From positions 5,684,589 to 5,748,588 of the forward strand of contig CM050652.1 of NCBI GenBank assembly GCA_027574665.1: a stretch of 64,000 nt of DNA. Direction: 5' to 3'. Below the pieces are notes generated by a model. It did not search any database, was not told the DNA's origin, and was given only the letters and a program-made list of their open reading frames with translations. A program made the position numbers and the translations under genes. The first letter of the stretch is position 1. Each line of letters opens with the position of its first letter. Origin of the DNA: Rhynochetos jubatus. Its lineage: Eukaryota > Chordata > Aves > Eurypygiformes > Rhynochetidae. Below are positions 37,452 to 50,131 of this stretch, piece after piece.

Positions 37452-40400
37452 ATTTCCAATTTCAAATAATTTCTAGTGGAGATTTCTAGCCTAATTTGCT
37501 CATGATAATGGATGAGCAGTTTTTCCCTAATTGGTAGTTTAGAGTGGGAGTATGGAATTTTTTTGTTCTCTGATCGCCTTGGACATTGTTAGAGTAATGT
37601 TTCAATTGATAGTCTGGCACTTCACTCCCACTTTTTTCCTCATACTACAGTTTCAGAGTCAGTTAAGTCATCTCATGATGCTGTTTAATTCTCTTATAAA
37701 TAACAGGTTTGCAGAATGCCAGAACTGCTGTTCAGAAATTATAGCCCAACAGAACAATTTGGGCATTACTTTGGATCACACACACACATCTGTTATTTCA
37801 AAGATATTATTGTGGTTTTTCCATATAATCTTTGATTAAATTGAGAAGTTATCTGAGAAGAACTACAGTAACTATTACCCAGTTCTGTACAAACTGATTT
37901 AGTATTGGCTGTATGTAACCCTGTATGGTTCTGTTTCAGCTCCTCTAGTTTTGTTCTCAGATTAATAAAAAACAAACATACGAAAAAAAAATTGAATTAG
38001 TTTTCAAGCAGAAAAACATTTGAATGACAAAATCATATTTTTGCAAATATCACAGTTAACTCTCTTTTTGCTCAGAGCTTGAAACAGCTAAGTTATATGG
38101 AACAAATAACCTCTACCCATAAGATGACAGATATTTCTCTCCCCCCATCGCAAAGGCACATTATCCTGCTGATGACTCTTACAGGGTTTCTTGTATCTCC
38201 TTTGAAACATGAATTACCTTGGTGATATTTTTCTATGCTAGAAAAATTACTGGCCTAATGGTAAATCTGCAATGCATACATAATGAATAGCATCAGTTTT
38301 TCATTCAAAGGTCTTTAGAAACACTAAGGACACTATGGGATAAGTGATTATATCACCAGAAAACCATTGTGCATTTTCTCTGAAAATTCATCAGCTGGTC
38401 TTATTTTGTCTCTATCTGTCTATCACCATCTTTAACAGTTTGGGATATACAGTAGACTAAAACCGAACAGGTCTTGCCCTGTTTTTGCATATCTATACTG
38501 TCTCTTGTGGGACTCATAATTTGGGATAGGATACCACATCTAATTTAGCCTCTCAGGATTACAGTTACTCTTCTTTTTCCATAGCAAAGGTAAATAAAAC
38601 ATTAAGTATCAGAGTTCAAGGGAGCTAGAAAAGAATTCTTCCTTGTGCTGACCCATCAGAGTCAGGATATCTGAGAGGCAGCATATATGATATAATAATC
38701 TTTCATATCCCTTTTGAGATGCTTTAAATGGACAGGTTTTGATAGACAAACTATAGCTAAACTTCTTGCTGCATTTCAGCTCCAGTCCTTTCTTTTTTCA
38801 CTCTAAAACAAAGCTCTTCCAAGCCTGAAAGGACTCCTTTTGCCATCTTACTGTTTTCAATTGGAGGTAGTCATTCCATATAGTGTCAATCTTTGTAAAA
38901 GAGTACATATTTTATTTTACAGTGGAGTGTCTATAAGTGGTGGTAGGATATATTTACAACAGAATAAGCTACAAAGAAATAGTAGAAGGTTTGCACCACA
39001 CACTTCAATAGACAAAAAAGATGGACAAGTTTAGGAGGAGCAGGTGCTTCATCACCTGCGTGAGAGTTCACTGAAGAGGACCTGAGAGTATTAGGAATAT
39101 CATTTGTTAATGTTTAGTCTTCTATAGTTTACACATTTAAGTGCAAAAACTTTTTTTTTGTTCATTAAGGGAAACGTAATTTTTATAAGCAAAGGGATAA
39201 AAGTTTAGGGACAGACTTACCAGCAGGTGTAAATGCAATCCTTGTCTCTCTTTCTCCATACCAATTCCCATCAAGACTTTCTAAGTTCTATGGTAGTCTC
39301 CAACACTGACATCTCCAGGTGCACATTTTTACCCATAATCTATACGGAAATTGTTCGTGCAAAGGTAGAATGTTTATTAGTATTTTTAATAAGAATTGTT
39401 TCTAGTGACAAATGTTTTGGTTCTTGTTTTCAAACTGACCATTTAACATGGCTGTATTTATTGTTGTGAAATGTAAGTATTTATCAGAAAGATATTGAAG
39501 ATTTACTTATGTATTTGTTGATAACAGGTTTATTCAGAAAACAGCAGGTTTTGATCTTCAGCCACAAAAATATTAAGTACTTAATTTTGTAATGAAAAAT
39601 GGAAAAAAGGAATTATTCTGAGAAAAACAAAATAAACCCATTTTCTGACCATGTTTATTAATAGGAGCTGTTTTTCTTATTTGAAATGTGCATGGAAAAT
39701 CTCAGATGGAAAGTGAAAAGGGTTTTTTTATTCATAAGAAATTTCAAGAGGCAAATGGCTTCTTTGCATTTCACCAATACAAAGCAGACCAAAACCACGT
39801 ACTTGGAAATGTAGCGCTATCTGCAGTGACTAGCTGGAAAACTATTTGAAACTGCTCAATTCTTTTTCTGGCTTAGCAAAGCCTCTGATCGTTCTGTAAC
39901 TATAGCAACATAACCACAAGCTGCTCAATTTTAGATACTTTTTGTGCATTGTCTATTTTTTTCTAGAATATAAAAAGTTAATGGGATACAGGCACTCTGC
40001 TTTGTTTGCCTTGTTAAGCTGTGTTTAAATAGTAAGTGATAAACAGAATGAGTTAAAAATCCTTCTGCCTCTAAATGCTTTCAACGTTAATTTTATTTAC
40101 CTGAAGACTTAGAGGAGGTGATACATTTTCCTGAGTGTAGGCATATACAGCTATTTGAGATGCCTTAGGGTCTTCCACCTGGTATCCAGCTGCCACAGCA
40201 GAGGGTAGATGTTTTGGAGCTTGTAGATGGCATAGGTGGAAGTAGACACCTATGTCGAGGTGAGTGAATTGCTCCAAAGACTGGCCATGTATTTATCAAA
40301 AGAAACTGGATTCCTGCTAACAAGATGAGCTAATATTTCCATAATGTTAAATATCCAGGTAATGGTAAGATACCACTTCCTGGAACACACTGGTCAGGAA

Positions 40401-43400
40401 TTTATAAGGTCACATAAGAGCCAATAGATTGCTTCACCCCAAAAATCTTTCTTCTCTTGGAGTCTTCTTGAAATACTGCAAACCAAAATATCTGAAGTAG
40501 AATTTAGAGATTTGACTGTCAGATAGATGTTTAATTCAGCTGTAAGTACAGAGGCTTCTTATGCAGTTTAAGCTGCTGTTATTTTCCAAGCTGCAGTGAT
40601 GCAGTTTTCCTGTAGGTCTTGTGTTATTTTTGCCAGTCCTATGAGGATGTCTCAGATAGTGCAAAACAACCCTCAGTTCTGCAGGGATAAATCAGCTGCC
40701 ATGTGTTCATGCTTATCATGACAATATAAACTATGTAATGAAGATTAATCAAAAGAGTCAGGAACTTATATCTAGATACCTCTGCATAAGTATATGACTC
40801 TCAACATGGCTTGATTAAGTTTACACTACTGAAAACGAAACCTTTTTGGAGGCATCTTAGGGTACTTGATGTATCAACACAGAAATGACAAATAAGATAT
40901 GCAAGAGATTGTGGACTTCTGCAGTAGCAGCTGGAGGAAAAACAGAATATCCTAGGACCTTTCACTACCATAAACAGCCTGGAAACTGGGTCAAACGGTG
41001 GACACAAATCATTCTGATAAAAAGTTTCACATTATGTCTTGGAGCAAAGTTGGTCAAACTTTTGCACAGTGAGATAGTGTTTTTATCTCAAGTGAGGTCC
41101 ACTGCGTTATTCTTGTGGAAAGCTGCAAAAGCAACTGATTTGCTTTTTCTTAAGCTTTTCAATCTTTTTCAATCAACCTCTCCAGATGAAGTGCACAAAG
41201 AGATGAAAAGCCCCCCTCTCCTTTTTTCTTTTATTTCTAGATCTTTTTCTGCTTATACACACACACACAGAGAAAACTTTTTATTATGTCTTCTAGTCCT
41301 TAATTTGCAAATAATAATACATTATCTTAATCTTATTTCCCATTTTATATGTCTATGAACATAATAATTGAATTGCTTATATGAATGAATTTAAGAAGAA
41401 CATAATTGTTTACAAGATAAGAATACAACCACACAAGCATCCCCTTCAATCAAAATTTCTCTATCTTTTGTTTTGGTCCTTCCTGTACTACTTATGTAAA
41501 TTACTAATACCAAAACGGAGAGAGGGAAAAACCCACTTATGTTCCACATCTCTTGAAATCAAAGAAAGAACTAGATTATTTAAGTGACTTAACATATCTA
41601 AACCTGTAGGTAGTGAATAATCATAAACAATGGTAAATAATTATATTTCAGTCACCCAAGGGCAAAATACATACGCACTCTATCATAGGACATATGCAAT
41701 CACAAAACTGAGTGCTTCCTCAGACATAATTATCAAAAGAGTCTAAAGTCAGCATTTATATTATGGAATACACATGATCAGATAAAAAGATAGGAGCATT
41801 TGCAGTCAGTTTTCCACTGGTCTTAGTGTTATTACAGTAGTTACCAAAAGGTATAACCATAATGTTGCTTTCCCTCCTTGTCACAGATCTCCCAAATCAT
41901 CTTAACCCGATTGCTAGTCACCAAAGTGGTTACCTACCTATCTACCTACATTCTCCCTACAAATTCCCATCTCTATAATCTCTCAGTTCTGCTTTCCTCA
42001 GAGAAACTGTTGAAAATACTAACCAGTATTTTCCTTAGGGCAGGCAATTCCGACTGAAAGATGACCTGGTTTTATATTATTTCCTTTTTATATTTTTTCT
42101 GTGATGAGAATGAGAGAAAGCCCTTTTGATGGAGAAAGACCTCACACGCTTACAAGATGTGACCAGTGTTAAGTAACCCTCACACTTTCAATATTTTGAC
42201 TACTCCTAGTCAATGGTCTTTCCTGGTGAGCTACAGAAGGAAAGACAGAAGAAGTATTGGACACTATTTTTCTGTTGTTAATGATGTTGAACAATTAGGA
42301 ATGTAAAATTTAGAATGTGGGAAAGAGATAGCTCAAAAAATGGAGCTGTTCACAAGATATTATATCTGTAAGTTTGGCCTATTTGAACCCATTATGAAGC
42401 CAGGAATGTCATGGGGTGGAAAGAAGACAGGATAAAAGGAACCTGACACAAGCTTAATTAAGTTCCTTTCTTAAAGGGGACAGTCCTGAGTCTCGGGTCT
42501 TGCTAATAAGAACTTATTAAAAGTGAAAGTTCTTACCTGAAAGAGAAAAAATTTGCCTTATCTTCAAATAAACACCAATATAGTATAACCAATACTACTT
42601 GTGATTGCTGAGAGTTTTGATTCAGCACTACAGACATCCAGACCCACAAATTAAGATTATATTGTTGTGGTCTTACTAGAGTAGTTACCGATAGCAAGTA
42701 GGAAAAAAAAAATTTCCCATTCAGTGATATTGATTTTGCTAATAATCTTGTTTCAGCATGTTAGTGTTTTGTCTATAAGCAACTTGGAACACATTTTAAA
42801 AATCTGGCTAATGACATGTGAAATCATATATACAGTAAAAACTATTACACACTATGAAATGTGTCCTTGCAGTGTTATTAAGTGGCCTTGCTTCATTACA
42901 GATATAGTATAATCATCATGGCTGATGGAGTTTAAATAAGAATTCACTGCAGTTTGTTTTGGTTCAGTAAAGATAGTTATGTCAAAGGTTTCGTATTTAG
43001 CTAAACATTTAGACTCAAGGAGAGAGTCTAAGGGTAGCCAGTATTCATGCAGTATTACATTTTCTTTAAACTTTAACAAGTACACCAGTGATTTAACAAA
43101 TTCAACAACGATTCTGAAAACAGAACACAATATAAAACTGAATATAAATACTTTAGGATTCAATACAGAGACCTTATAGTTCAAATTGCCTTTCAAAAAG
43201 CTTCTGTACCTTATTTATGCAGTATAAACAACCGATGAAATTACAATTTAGATTAGTCTATATTCATTCTTCTGTATACATGAAGCAGGAAAGTGGAGAA
43301 GTGCTAGCCCTTGATTTTAGGTGTAAAATTCAAGTCAGGTTTTGGGCTTAAACAACATCTATATTTCAGATGTGAGTTCTGACTCTGTCAATTCTTTTCT

Positions 43401-46400
43401 TAATACTGATCTTTGTTGGTTGCTTTGGTTTTTTTTTTCCACCAGAATGGCAGCCATTAAACCAGCATTAAGGGAAATTAAACTGGTTATGCATTTCATA
43501 GATTACGAATTAATTTAGTGTTAGGACTCTGCTGTGGAAGGCAAAAAAAAAAAAACTGCTTAGGGACTTTGGATGTTATTTCCTCAATATATTATTGGAC
43601 TTATACTTCATTTTACATATAGAATTATTGCCACTTAGACTCTAATATTATACATGGGGCATTATTGACTTTCAGTGTGCCACACATTTAATTCCATTGA
43701 CTGATGGTATATAAAGAAAGAACTACAGGGAAATTTTGGATAATCTTCCTTAAATTTATATCACTATGTAGTAAAATTGAGTCCCTTTCTTAAGAGGAAA
43801 CCAGATGTTGACAAAGCGCCCCGTGTCAGAAACTAGCCTTAATCACTTGGATGGACTTTTATTATAGTGGAGATGGATATGAAGGGTTTTCATACATTTC
43901 AATGTGCTCATCTTTGCTTTCACTTTCTGTCTCAGTTCCTCTGGCAGAACAGGTCTGTTATGTGCAAGGATAAAACATTCCTTATCTTCTTGTTAGATAA
44001 GATCATATACTTCACTTCGGTATCACTGCAAGCAGTGTCCTAGCATGAAAGAGTGGAATTTGATTCGTTTGATGGATAGCTTCTCGGACTTTTTTTTTTA
44101 CTAAGAGAAAAGAGATAAAGCAAATAACTGCATCTTCAGTCCTTCCAGTCAAGGTCTTCCTGACAACAACTCTGAAATAAGTATGTTGACTTTATAATTA
44201 CATTAAATTTAGGAGTTCAGAGTGTTTTTCAGTTTTTTTCTGAAGTCATCCAGAAATCTATGGGTTCCACTGATGCAGAAGACCATTGAGTTGCATCCTC
44301 TGAAATAATACTTAAAAATTAAATTAATTGAGGTTGGCTTAAATAAGATATGTAGCAATTGACTAAGCTTCCAGCTTGTTTCAAACTGTTCATAGTGTGT
44401 CACTATGATACGCTGCCAACAGACCCTATTGCTTATTGCTGGTATGGTTGACTGACCTCATACTTGCTACCTGCTCAAGTGAGCAGGGATTTATATGAAA
44501 AATGGCAGCACCATTGAACTTAATGTGCTTAGTTCCTTTTTTTCTTTTCTATTGGTCAATAATAGTACCCTGATCTACACATACAGGAAAAGAGAAAAAA
44601 ACCCTCAAAAGACATTAGAGAAGAAATAAATCATTATTCAATAGTCAGGGCAAAGAGGTCTGCAATTTTTGAGTGATTTTCAAGGATTGTCCCAAACCCA
44701 ATGTATTGGGATCCTCCATTCCAAAGGTCATGATAAATAAAATCACAAGGTCCAGATCAAGAATAAATAGTTATAGGCAGGTATATATGAGAAACAGCTG
44801 TTTCTGGATTCTGAACAGATCAAGAAAAAATACCTGCAAACTGATGAGGAACAAAGCTTTTAATAGCAGAAATCAAGCACACAGATCAGACTACTTGTTC
44901 TAATGAATTTTTCAACCACCTAATTTTTATCTACATACCAACTGCAGCCACGCACAGGGAAAATGAACTGCTTTCCGTCATTAGCGCACTGATGACTGCC
45001 AGTTCAAATACCTTTACCTGCTGACTTGCCCATCCATAGAAAGTAATCTTGCAGAATTCTGCAGGAGACCTGTACCAAATCCACATTTACTAAATGAGGA
45101 ACTGTATGTCATCATCTAGCATTTCAGAGCATGAGAAACCTTTTCAGAGCTGTTACATCTCCCATGTCCCCAAAAGTCATCAGTGTTCAAGGAGGTCTGA
45201 TACTTTCTTAAGAGGAAAAAATCACTTTTGGCCATCTGTTATATATTTCCGGCAGCTGTGAACTACAGAAAGCTATGTACTACACCTTGTCCTAAACTAG
45301 AACAAGATGGATTAAGGGAATGCGAGTACTCCAGATTCTATCTTTTTACAACTTTCTCAGTAATGTGTCACAGGAAGGAAAAAGTAGGTATAAGGCAAGA
45401 AAGAAATTACTAGTATCTGCCAAATATGTTCTGTGAACTTTTTTGGACAGAAAACTGTGTTTTCATTAAAGGCATGCCTGCAGTGTCTGCTCTTCTCAGA
45501 CTTTCCATGTTTGTCAGATAAAAGCTTCGGGATTTTCATCAAAAAGGTAATTTTCAATAGGTAAGAATTCTGTTATTTGTGTGTATCTAGAAATTACAAA
45601 TTTCTAAAGATAATTTTCTGAGTCACACTGAATATTATTATTTACAATCAACACTAGTCCTTACTGTGGAATCCGAGCATTCTTTGCTAAAAGCAGAACT
45701 GATGAGTACATGCAAGCTATAAAGTGAACAAATCCAACATAACTCAGCATCTTGTAACTGCATGTGGTGCTCTGTGAAATTCCCATTTCTGCTGTTGTAA
45801 TATCCACCCATTTTCCCCACTCTCAAAATACATTCTCCCCCTCTGATATCAGTAGTCAATCAAAAGTGTTTTGCAAATGAAAAGGAAAACTTGAACCACA
45901 GAGTCTAATTTAAATAATAAGCAAAGCCTTACCGTTAATTGTAATGAAAAGGTTGCTCACTTTTGCTCTAAAATTCTAGTGCACCTTAATCTTTTAACTG
46001 CCCATCTTGTAGGGAAATAATGCATCCCATAAAGCTTCGCACATTTGCATCACTGTAAGATGCACACATGAAAAGTTTTATCATGGAACGGATGATCTCT
46101 GTTTGCCTTGAAGTTTCATTTTAGTCTTAATTGGTTTGATACCGCTAGCTTTTCTACTTGGCTGAAGGCAGAACTGGAACCTTGTAAAGCAGGTACTTTT
46201 TTTCATTTCTTCTGTGTTTTAACTGTAATAAAAGAACCTTCCCAATTTCCTTATAATGTGCTTCATGTCAATTCCCTCAGGTTGCTACCTTCATTCTAAT
46301 TCTATTTTTAAACAAAGGTAGTTGGTTCTTGTTCTTCTTAGCTACCCTTTGCTTAACCTCTAATTTGAATCTGCCAGTCTTTCCTGTTTGTCACTTAGAA

Positions 46401-49105
46401 GAAATGCACTGGTAAGTAAGAAACAATTTCTTTCTACAGAGGAACAAAAGCCTATTTTTCCTTTATTGTCTCATCCTCTGCATCTTGCTGAATATTTCAC
46501 TTTGCTATTGTAAAGTATCCTGCTGTAAGCCCAGAAAATAAAAAAAAAGAGGTTGTGGGTTTAATAATACTTCAGACTAACAGTGCACAGTAACACATAC
46601 TAGTCTAAAACCTAGCTCTTGTATAAATTGGTAGTAAGGTTTTAATTTCCTTCACTAGGCCAGGACTTCATTTGGGTCTTTATAAAAACTGCAAGCATAA
46701 GCCATCCTTTTTCTCAAATGATGCCTCATTCAGTACTGGACATTCAAAATGTTAACTGAAAAAAAAAAAAGCACACACAGTCTCCCCGAGAAGTTACAAT
46801 AGCTTACATCATTACTGTACAACCATGATCTAAGCTGTTCTTTTTACTTTCATTTTAAGACTTTAGAGACCATTTAAGATGCATATTTCAAGTAGTTTTA
46901 CTGTATTATATATCTGAATATGGAATCTGAGATTACAGAAATATAACGGGCATATAATGATGAACTGTAACCAAAAGAGATTGGAATAACCTGTAGGCAA
47001 AGAGTCTCTATCAAGTGTATATATCATGCACCTTATATGTGCTCTTAACAAAGAAATAAACCTCTTATTGTAATCTTGTGTGGGACAGAAATTTTTATTT
47101 TCCTACGAGTAAGCAGTATCTGCCCTTTTTTTAACATTACAGTCATTGAAATGAAACGTGTTACGTCATTACCGGTGTCCTAACATTTTAAACTCTTCTT
47201 TAACTCTTTGCCTATAGAATTTGCCTGGAGCCCATTACAGTCAACAGAAATAACTGTACTGTACAAGATTGGTATACACAGGTATACCTCTTCTACTGAA
47301 TTCCCATGGAGGTCTTAGTACTGACTTCACCTGGAGTAGGCCCTAGTTTTAAATTCATATTCTTCCAATGCATATTTCATAAAAAGAGCTATTTTATGAC
47401 AAAAATATTCTTACACTGGAGGACACAGCAGTAAGTAATTATGTTTCAAGCAACCTAAATTCAGGTATTTTCCAAAGAAGAAAGTTCATGCTTGCGTTTA
47501 AAACAAATCAGAAAAACAATAAAACCCAGTAAATTAGGGATGGTGATTCTGATCTGTCTGTATTTTAGAAGTATAGGCCAAGGGGTTAAAAATATGATAA
47601 GAGAAATGGTGTAAACATTTCAAATAATGATTCTGTCATCTAGATAATATGACCTCTGCAGAAAGAGAGAAAGAAACTGCAGCTGAAGAAAGCAAGACAA
47701 AAGATGGAGATATTTGATTTCAGATATAAGGAGACTAATTCTGAAAGTGGATGGGGAGAACCTAGTCTTCCATGTTCATGATGGATGCAACACACAAATG
47801 AAAACTTAAATTTCATCAGAAAAAAAGAAATCTAGTTGAGACAATGGAAAAAATTGCCTGTCAGGGTGATAAAGTACTAGAATAGATTATTTAACCTGTT
47901 CCAAAAGACCTCTAGTAGGAAAACAGGAGTTAAAGTGACATGGTATAGCTGATCCCATTAAGGGGGAGATGGCTGGATGAACTCAATGTTTTCTGACCTC
48001 TCACAGCCTGTTTTCTTCTGATAAGAAAACATTTTCCTTTTATAAATAACATTTATTGAAACTGCCTTTGTTGAAGGTGAAAAGTATTGCAGGAATGTGC
48101 TATATTGGGTAAAGACCTGTTGGGATTTTGATTTATGTGACTTTGAAATTACTTTTTTGGTTAATATTCTGAAATGATAACTTCAATATGCTAAATGAAA
48201 ATTGGAACAAAAGGAAATGGCCTGAAATGATTCCTGGGGTTTTGGGGGTTTTGGATTTTTTTTCCTTTTACTGAATCTACAGATCACCCAAATGCAATAA
48301 TTAATTCATCTTTGGAATGTAATCAAATTTTGTAATGCCAGTATTTCCTGCAGATTTTTGTTTCTAAATATATCACTGTATCAAAAGTATATATATTTCA
48401 GTACTTTTCCATAGGAATATATTTGTTGGTGTTAATATTAGGTTAAAGATCCTTTAGAGTTTAAGGGTATGAGAATTTTGTAGTATTTTGGGAATATTAT
48501 CTATGCACAATAGTTCAAATGAACTTCACGGAAGTGTTGTATTATGTCAACCAGGAGCTAGAGAAGTTTCACTTTCTTGAAGTAAGTGTATGTAAGTGAT
48601 ACTGCATAAAAAACCTGACTTCATCTTTTTCTGTGACAGAGTCCACTAAAAATGTCTGTACTTTTTGACTAACAGTGTTCTTTTTTTTCTACTGGGTGTC
48701 CCTATCTGTGTGTTACCTGTGGAGAAAATAGGTTCTCTGTGTATACCAGCTAACCAATGGAAAAAAATTTCATTTCGTTCTTCTAAGACTTCTTGTGATT
48801 TCATTTAAAAAAATCAACATCATCTTTGTTCGAACACATAGAGGAAAAAAAAATTTGTATAGCACTAATAAGACATATTTTTTAGTTGTTAATGATAACT
48901 TATATACACAGTGATGTAAATCAATGTCCTGGTTCTGTTCTTGTTTAGAAGAATGCACATAACCTGCAATAGCATAAGACTACCATATGTGAAGTAAAAA
49001 ACCTGTACACATTTCTACTTCCCCAGCACATGGGAAAGGGAACAATTGACTGTGAGCTGTGTTTGTAATTCAGAGGTGGATTCAACAGCATCTTGAAAAA
49101 TTTCC

Positions 49106-49126
49106 ATTGCAATTGCAATTGCAATT
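49106..49126. repeat. (ATTGCA)n tandem array, palindromic unit
   Basis: ATTGCAATTGCAATTGCAATT contains three overlapping copies of the self-complementary octamer ATTGCAAT at 6-bp spacing. The core resembles half-sites of C/EBP-family factors, but as a 21-bp repeat it may be only a microsatellite. Confidence 0.8.
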
Positions 49127-49330
49127 ACAAAGACAACTATTCTGAGTTGCATTCATCAGTCCCCTGAAGATAATTCAAGATGAAAATTTTAGGGGTAGGT
49201 GTGTTGTCTTCCCAACACAAAGCCTCATTGCTCAGCATTTCATCAACAGGAAGGGAAGCAAAAAAATAGAAAAAGGACCTGAAGGGAGAATGAAAGGCTG
49301 AGCATACATAAGAAGGCAGTGTCTATGTAA

Positions 49331-50131
49331 CATACTGTCGTGGTTTAACTCCGGCTAGCAAAATACCACGAAGCCGCTCTCACAAATCCCCCTCCCCTCC
49401 TCCAGTGGAGGGAAAGAATCGGAGGAAAAAGAAATAAGGAAGCTCGTAACATTGAGATAAGAACTATTTACTAATTGAATCTAAATCAGTACATACAGAT
49501 ACTACTAATAATAAATACTTAAAATAGTAGAAAATGAAACATATAGTACAATATATACAATATGATGCAATTTCCCACTATCCACTAGTCAATGCACACC
49601 CAGATGTTGAGGGATGAAAATCAGACCCCAGGAGCCTGAGAACCACAGCCCGAGAGCGATCACAGCCCGAGAGCCGCGGCCTGAAGGCCAGAGCCCGGGA
49701 GCCTACGCAGCAGATTCCAAGCAAACCTTATCACTGATAACACGGCCAGAAAAGTCAAAACAATCCACCAGCTCCCACACGAATGAGCCAGCACAGGAGC
49801 TGGCAAAGCAGCTAACGCAGGAGGGTTAGCAAGTGCCTGGAGAGACGAGCAAGGGAGTAAGAGAGAGAGAAGGGCAGAGTAATGGCTACCGGACCCTCTT
49901 CCCCACCCAAAGAGACCGGAACATGACGTACTATGGAATGAAATACTCCCTTGGTTAGTCTGGGTCAGCTACAGTATCCGAAGCGGACAAAAGACCTTGA
50001 GTTCAGTACAAGCCATCCCCAGCACCAGCTGAGGCCTTATCAATGTTTTCACTTACTGTCCAGCAACAGAGTTCCCTGGTAACCAGAGTAAAGGGAGTTA
50101 ACCCTTTCCTGACTGAACCCAGCACACATAC
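49331..50131 (-). mobile_element. Solo LTR of an avian endogenous retrovirus (copy A)
   Basis: A 791-bp LTR spans 49336-50126. It starts TGTCGTGGTTTAACTCCGGC and ends CCCAGCACA on the plus strand, and is flanked by a perfect 5-bp duplication CATAC at 49331-49335 and 50127-50131. TG...CA ends and a 5-bp duplication fit retroviral integration; 5 bp is usual for the ERVL-like (class III) group. The TGTCGTGGTTTAA end is one I recognise from bird LTRs. Sense is inferred as minus because the TTCTTATCTCAA block then lies towards the 3' end, following an ATTAAA-like signal. The middle holds a GC-rich repeat of GCCCGAGAGC-type units (about 49,645-49,705). No internal viral genes adjoin it, so it is a solo LTR left by recombination. 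The small plus-strand frame in it is not a gene. Confidence 0.85.

Larger units (their letters stand above)
36371..49335. other. Long non-coding stretch, no gene recognised
   Basis: About 13 kb of mainly unique AT-rich DNA. It contains (AAAC)n at 37432-37451, (AC)n at 41257-41269, a 13-A run at 43543-43555 and a three-unit ATTGCAAT array at 49106-49126. A 157-codon plus frame lies at 40885-41358 without a recognised domain. Near 36,988 a block ACCAGTGGTTAGATTATTG faintly resembles a MIR head. I saw no exon. Confidence 0.5.

Noticed and set aside
49614-49829. 71-codon proline/glutamate-rich plus frame
   Set aside because: Lies wholly in LTR copy A; its composition comes from the GC-rich repeat units of the LTR.
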